This document shows positions 61,452-64,000 of a stretch of 64,000 bases of DNA, piece after piece. The notes beneath the pieces are model-generated. The model did no database searches. It had not been told where the DNA came from and saw only the letters and a list, made by a program, of their open reading frames with translations. The stretch spans positions 1-64,000 of the forward strand of contig NZ_LMQN01000001.1 of assembly GCF_001425355.1 (NCBI RefSeq), in the 5' to 3' direction. Both the position numbers and the translations under genes were made by a program. Within the stretch, counting starts at the first letter, position 1. Every line of letters begins with the position of its first letter. This DNA comes from Chryseobacterium sp. Leaf405. GTDB lineage: Bacteria; Bacteroidota; Bacteroidia; Flavobacteriales; Weeksellaceae.

Positions 61452-62642
61452 ATGAATAAACTTTCAGATAGAGTAAATAGACTAGGTTACTCGCAAACTT
61501 TCGTAATGTCAAATAAAGCAAGAGAAATGAAAGCCAATGGAATTGACGTCATCAGCTTAACTCTTGGTGAACCAGATTTTGACGTTCCCGATAACATTAA
61601 ACAAGCCGCTTTTGACGCCATCAACGAAAATTACAGTCACTACTCTCCTGTTCCAGGATTTTTGGAACTTCGTCAGGCAATTGTTCATAAACTTAAAAGA
61701 GATAATAATTTAGAATATCAACCTTCACAGATTTGTGTTTCAAATGGTGCTAAACAGGCTATTATCAATGTTTTGGCTGCACTTGTAAATGATGGAGATG
61801 AAGTTATTCTTCCTAATCCGTATTGGGTCAGCTATGATGAAATGGTAAAAATGATGGGTGGAAATTCTGTCATGCTTCCTACCTCGTATGTAACTGATTT
61901 TAAGATCACTGCTGAACAACTGGAAGAAGCAATCACCGATAAAACAAAAGCCGTTTTATTTAGTTCACCATGTAATCCTTCAGGAGGTTATTACACGTAT
62001 GATGAACTAAAATCTATCGCTAAAGTTATCGCTAAATATCCTCACGTAACAATTATTTCTGACGAGATTTACGAATATATCAACTACGAAACACAAACGA
62101 CTTCTATTGCCCAGTTCCCTGAAGTTTATGAACAAACAGCCGTAATCAACGGGATGTCTAAAGCTTTTGCAATGACAGGCTGGAGAATAGGATATTCTGC
62201 ATGTCCCGAATGGTTGGCTAAAGCTTGTGAAAAAGTACAGGGACAAATGACCAGTGGCGCCAATACAGTAGCACAAAGAGCTTCGATTGTTGCTTTACAG
62301 GCTGATCCTTCTGAATACAAATACATGATTGATGCCTTTAAAATAAGAAGAGATCTTGTGTACGATTTAATGAAAGAAATTCCTGGCTTTAAAGTTGTTT
62401 TACCTAAAGCTGCATTTTATTTCTTTCCAGACATTTCATATTATGTAGGAAAAACATTACATGGAACAGAAATTAAAGATTCTGACGATTTTGCGATGTT
62501 CCTATTGGAAAAAGCTCATGTTGGCTGCGTTGGCGGAGTTTCTTTCGGAAGCCCGGAATGTATCAGATTTTCTTACGCCGCTTCGGAAGAAGAATTAAGG
62601 GAGGCGATGAGAAGAATTAAAGAATTATTAACAAACGTATAA
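61452..62642 (+). CDS. Class I aminotransferase, aspartate type
   Basis: 396 residues, PLP-dependent fold type I. PLP lysine K237 in GMSKAFAMTGWRIGY, SNGAKQAI phosphate loop, NPYWVSYDE and SSPCNPSGGYY substrate/PLP contacts, and the C-terminal arginine in FGSPECIRFSYAA that binds the carboxylate. Family members move amino groups between aspartate and 2-oxoglutarate; prephenate activity is also known in the subgroup. Monocistronic with terminator. Confidence 0.93.
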   Translation: MNKLSDRVNRLGYSQTFVMSNKAREMKANGIDVISLTLGEPDFDVPDNIKQAAFDAINENYSHYSPVPGFLELRQAIVHKLKRDNNLEYQPSQICVSNGAKQAIINVLAALVNDGDEVILPNPYWVSYDEMVKMMGGNSVMLPTSYVTDFKITAEQLEEAITDKTKAVLFSSPCNPSGGYYTYDELKSIAKVIAKYPHVTIISDEIYEYINYETQTTSIAQFPEVYEQTAVINGMSKAFAMTGWRIGYSACPEWLAKACEKVQGQMTSGANTVAQRASIVALQADPSEYKYMIDAFKIRRDLVYDLMKEIPGFKVVLPKAAFYFFPDISYYVGKTLHGTEIKDSDDFAMFLLEKAHVGCVGGVSFGSPECIRFSYAASEEELREAMRRIKELLTNV

Positions 62643-62647
62643 ATAAA

Positions 62648-62673
62648 AAGTTCTTCCTTGGGAAGAACTTTTT
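62648..62673 (+). terminator. Terminator of the aminotransferase gene
   Basis: AAGTTCTTCC and GGAAGAACTT stem with a short loop and T tail, 5 bp after the stop. Its 3' side ends 12 bp before the end of the convergent small peptide gene. Confidence 0.9.
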
Positions 62674-62685
62674 TACTGTATTTCA

Positions 62686-62865
62686 TTAGCAAGATAAACA
62701 ACCTGCTTCTGGTATTTCTGGAACAATTATATAGCATTCCATTATAATAGGAATACATACTGCAGCATCTGGACACCAGTGATCTCCTGGAGGACATTTT
62801 GAAGTTGACGCCGCTCCTTTAATTGTTTTCAGTTCTTTTCTTGACAGACTTTTTAAATTTTTCAT
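62686..62865 (-). CDS. Bacteriocin-like peptide with six cysteines
   Basis: 59 residues, too short for ordinary gene calls. The leader MKNLKSLSRKELKTIKGA is the conserved one of Chryseobacterium bacteriocin-like peptides (double-glycine type, GA here). The core (from about 19) has Cys at 24, 31, 37, 44, 56 and 59 with CPPGDHWCPDAAVC near the front. It may be exported by a C39-peptidase ABC transporter and be cross-linked or bind metal; none of those genes is nearby. A TAACTTTG box lies 44 bp upstream. Confidence 0.8.
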   Translation of the reverse strand: MKNLKSLSRKELKTIKGAASTSKCPPGDHWCPDAAVCIPIIMECYIIVPEIPEAGCLSC

Positions 62866-62909
62866 AATAATTATGTTTGGTTGTTTTTAAGTTTTTTGTT
62901 CTATATTCT

Positions 62910-62917
62910 CAAAGTTA
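62910..62917 (-). promoter_or_regulatory. -7 box of the bacteriocin-like peptide gene
   Basis: TAACTTTG on the minus strand, 44 bp before ATG 62865. No clear -33. The remainder of the 328-bp gap (62918-63127) is AT-rich with nothing else recognised. Confidence 0.5.
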
Positions 62918-63127
62918 TAATATATTTTCATTTGTTTTAAATTTATTTTTTTGATAATTCTTACTAGAAAAAGATTATAAATTACTAATTATGAATAATT
63001 TATTATTTGACTCCACCCTACAAGATAAGTTTTCAATAAAAATTAATATACAAAAAGCCTTTTAGTTAAGCATCTTTTATATGATTGATACCAAAAACAA
63101 TTATAGATTTTATTTATCAAAATACAA

Positions 63128-63158
63128 TTGTTTGATAGATGAAATATTTCTATATTTG
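63128..63158 (+). promoter_or_regulatory. Promoter of the peroxiredoxin gene
   Basis: TTG (63128-63130), 20-nt spacer, TATATTTG (63151-63158); a TTTG at 63131 is an alternative -33. The leader is about 30 nt. Confidence 0.75.
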
Positions 63159-63193
63159 TACCGGAAAAATTTAATTATAAAAACGAGAAAATT

Positions 63194-63826
63194 ATGTCTT
63201 TAGTAGGAAAAAAATTCCCGAATGTAACAATAGACGCAATGTCTGAAATGGGTGATGATCTTAAAATCAACATCTTTGAAGAAGCAACAACAAATCAACA
63301 GAAAGTAATTTTATTCTGGTACCCAAAAGATTTCACTTTTGTTTGCCCGACAGAACTTCACGCTTTTCAAGAAGCTTTAGGTGAATTCGAAAAAAGAAAT
63401 ACTAAAGTAATAGGTGCTTCTTGCGATACAAACGAAGTACATTTTGCTTGGTTGAACGTATCAAAAGATAATGGCGGTATTGAAGGTGTTACTTATCCTC
63501 TTTTAGCTGATACTCACAGACAATTGGCTAATATGTTGGGAATTGTAGATCAGGATTTCGAATACAATGACGAAGGTGAAGAAGTTTTCACTGGTTCTAA
63601 CGTAACGTACAGAGCAACTTATTTGATCGACGAAACAGGAAAAGTATTCCATGAGTCGGTAAATGATATGCCTTTGGGAAGAAACGTAAAAGAATATTTA
63701 AGACTAATCGACGCTTACACTCACGTACAAAAGCACGGTGAAGTTTGCCCTGCAAACTGGGAAGAAGGAAAAGATGCGATGAAAGCTGACAGAACTTCTA
63801 CTGCTGAATATTTGGCAAAAAACTAA
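63194..63826 (+). CDS. 2-Cys peroxiredoxin (AhpC/Prx1 type)
   Basis: 210 residues. Peroxidatic Cys51 in FTFVCPTEL and resolving Cys in HGEVCPANWEEGK near residue 180; Thr48 and the distal Arg in YRATYLIDE complete the active site. It reduces H2O2 and organic peroxides, usually with thioredoxin. A thioredoxin-like gene starts 120 bp downstream on the same strand, which fits an electron-donor pair. Confidence 0.95.
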   Translation: MSLVGKKFPNVTIDAMSEMGDDLKINIFEEATTNQQKVILFWYPKDFTFVCPTELHAFQEALGEFEKRNTKVIGASCDTNEVHFAWLNVSKDNGGIEGVTYPLLADTHRQLANMLGIVDQDFEYNDEGEEVFTGSNVTYRATYLIDETGKVFHESVNDMPLGRNVKEYLRLIDAYTHVQKHGEVCPANWEEGKDAMKADRTSTAEYLAKN

Positions 63827-63836
63827 AGTTTTAATC

Positions 63837-63925
63837 TAACAATGTATCAATCTAATAATGTAACAATAATGCAGCAGAAAATGATATTGGTAAACTGTTG
63901 TATTGTTATATTGGTACATTGTTAA
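63837..63925. repeat. Inverted repeat of 8-bp steps between the peroxiredoxin and thioredoxin-like genes
   Basis: Left arm 63837-63868 (steps such as CAATGTAT, CAATCTAA, TAATGTAA) pairs with right arm 63896-63925. The spacer holds GCAGCAG. The hairpin would have about 25 imperfect pairs; it is the third such repeat in the window. Confidence 0.6.
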
Positions 63926-63945
63926 ATTTTATTAAAAATTAACTT

Positions 63946-64000
63946 ATGTATACAGAATTAACAGAAGATACGCTGCAGAATATTGTAAGCGATAATGAAA
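63946..64000 (+). CDS. Partial thioredoxin-like protein, cut by the window edge
   Basis: Only 18 codons are present, starting MYTELTEDTLQNIVSDNE. The start resembles the small thioredoxin family proteins that follow the 2-Cys peroxiredoxin in related flavobacteria. The CXXC active site would lie beyond the edge, so the call rests on the N-terminus and the neighbour. Confidence 0.55.
   Translation, partial: MYTELTEDTLQNIVSDNE

Noticed and set aside
62991..63065. 24-codon plus-strand ORF before the peroxiredoxin gene
   Set aside because: No promoter, no known leader and no family; length is expected by chance in this AT-rich gap.

Overview
The window reads as chromosomal DNA of a flavobacterium of the Weeksellaceae, most likely Chryseobacterium or a close relative. 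The evidence is the AT-rich sequence, promoters of the Bacteroidetes form (TTG or TTTG, about 20 nt, then TAnnTTTG), T9SS type A sorting tails, a GLPGLI-family protein, a SusC/SusD pair, and a 59-residue peptide with the leader typical of Chryseobacterium 'bacteriocin-like' peptides. The genus is inferred from recognised families, not from a database search. I saw no tRNA, rRNA, CRISPR array, prophage or complete insertion sequence.

Layout. 1-8297 (minus): inorganic pyrophosphatase; an envelope-type operon (lolD-like ABC ATPase, L,D-transpeptidase lipoprotein, DUF6263-like lipoprotein, RadC, FemAB-like acyltransferase) read from one clear promoter; then the pyruvate dehydrogenase genes pdhA and pdhC. 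Between lolD and pdhC lies a 0.5-kb gene-free stretch holding four 42-bp repeats and one copy of a MITE-like element. 8425-10055: PAP2-like membrane protein, BlaI-like repressor and a glycine-rich RRM protein. 10471-15149 (plus): hot-dog thioesterase, an HMA-AraC hybrid regulator, a copper-type P1B ATPase with four metal-binding modules, and a DUF72 protein. 15279-20452: polysaccharide deacetylase, YggS, a sigma-54-type response regulator, a MATE pump and an orphan gene. 20485-27465: GNAT, two Crp/Fnr regulators, DoxX, Era, a fructokinase with its LacI regulator, a SugE/Gdx exporter and a T9SS cargo protein. 27519-42465: methyltransferase, Map, HAD protein, acyl-ACP desaturase, GpmI, SUI1, secreted LRR, PhoX and YadA-head proteins, a di-haem peroxidase, nucleoside phosphorylase and FabI.

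42608-54528 is a polysaccharide utilisation locus: SusC, SusD, lipoprotein GH30, periplasmic GH3 and a second GH30, divergent from an MFS sugar-type transporter and an NrtR-like regulator with a degraded Nudix box. The enzyme set fits beta-1,6-glucan (a fungal or oomycete wall polymer): surface GH30 cuts, SusCD imports, periplasmic GH30 and GH3 finish, and MFS takes up the sugar. The right end (54650-64000) has a glutaryl-CoA-dehydrogenase-like enzyme, an AddB-like nuclease with two secreted neighbours, RsmG, a GLPGLI protein followed by the second MITE-like copy, an aminotransferase, the bacteriocin-like peptide, a 2-Cys peroxiredoxin and the start of a thioredoxin-like gene.

Start sites were moved inward for nine genes whose longest reading frame began at TTG or GTG. 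In seven of them that codon lay within, next to, upstream of or just downstream of the TAnnTTTG box; in DoxX and the HAD protein the true ATG is also evident.
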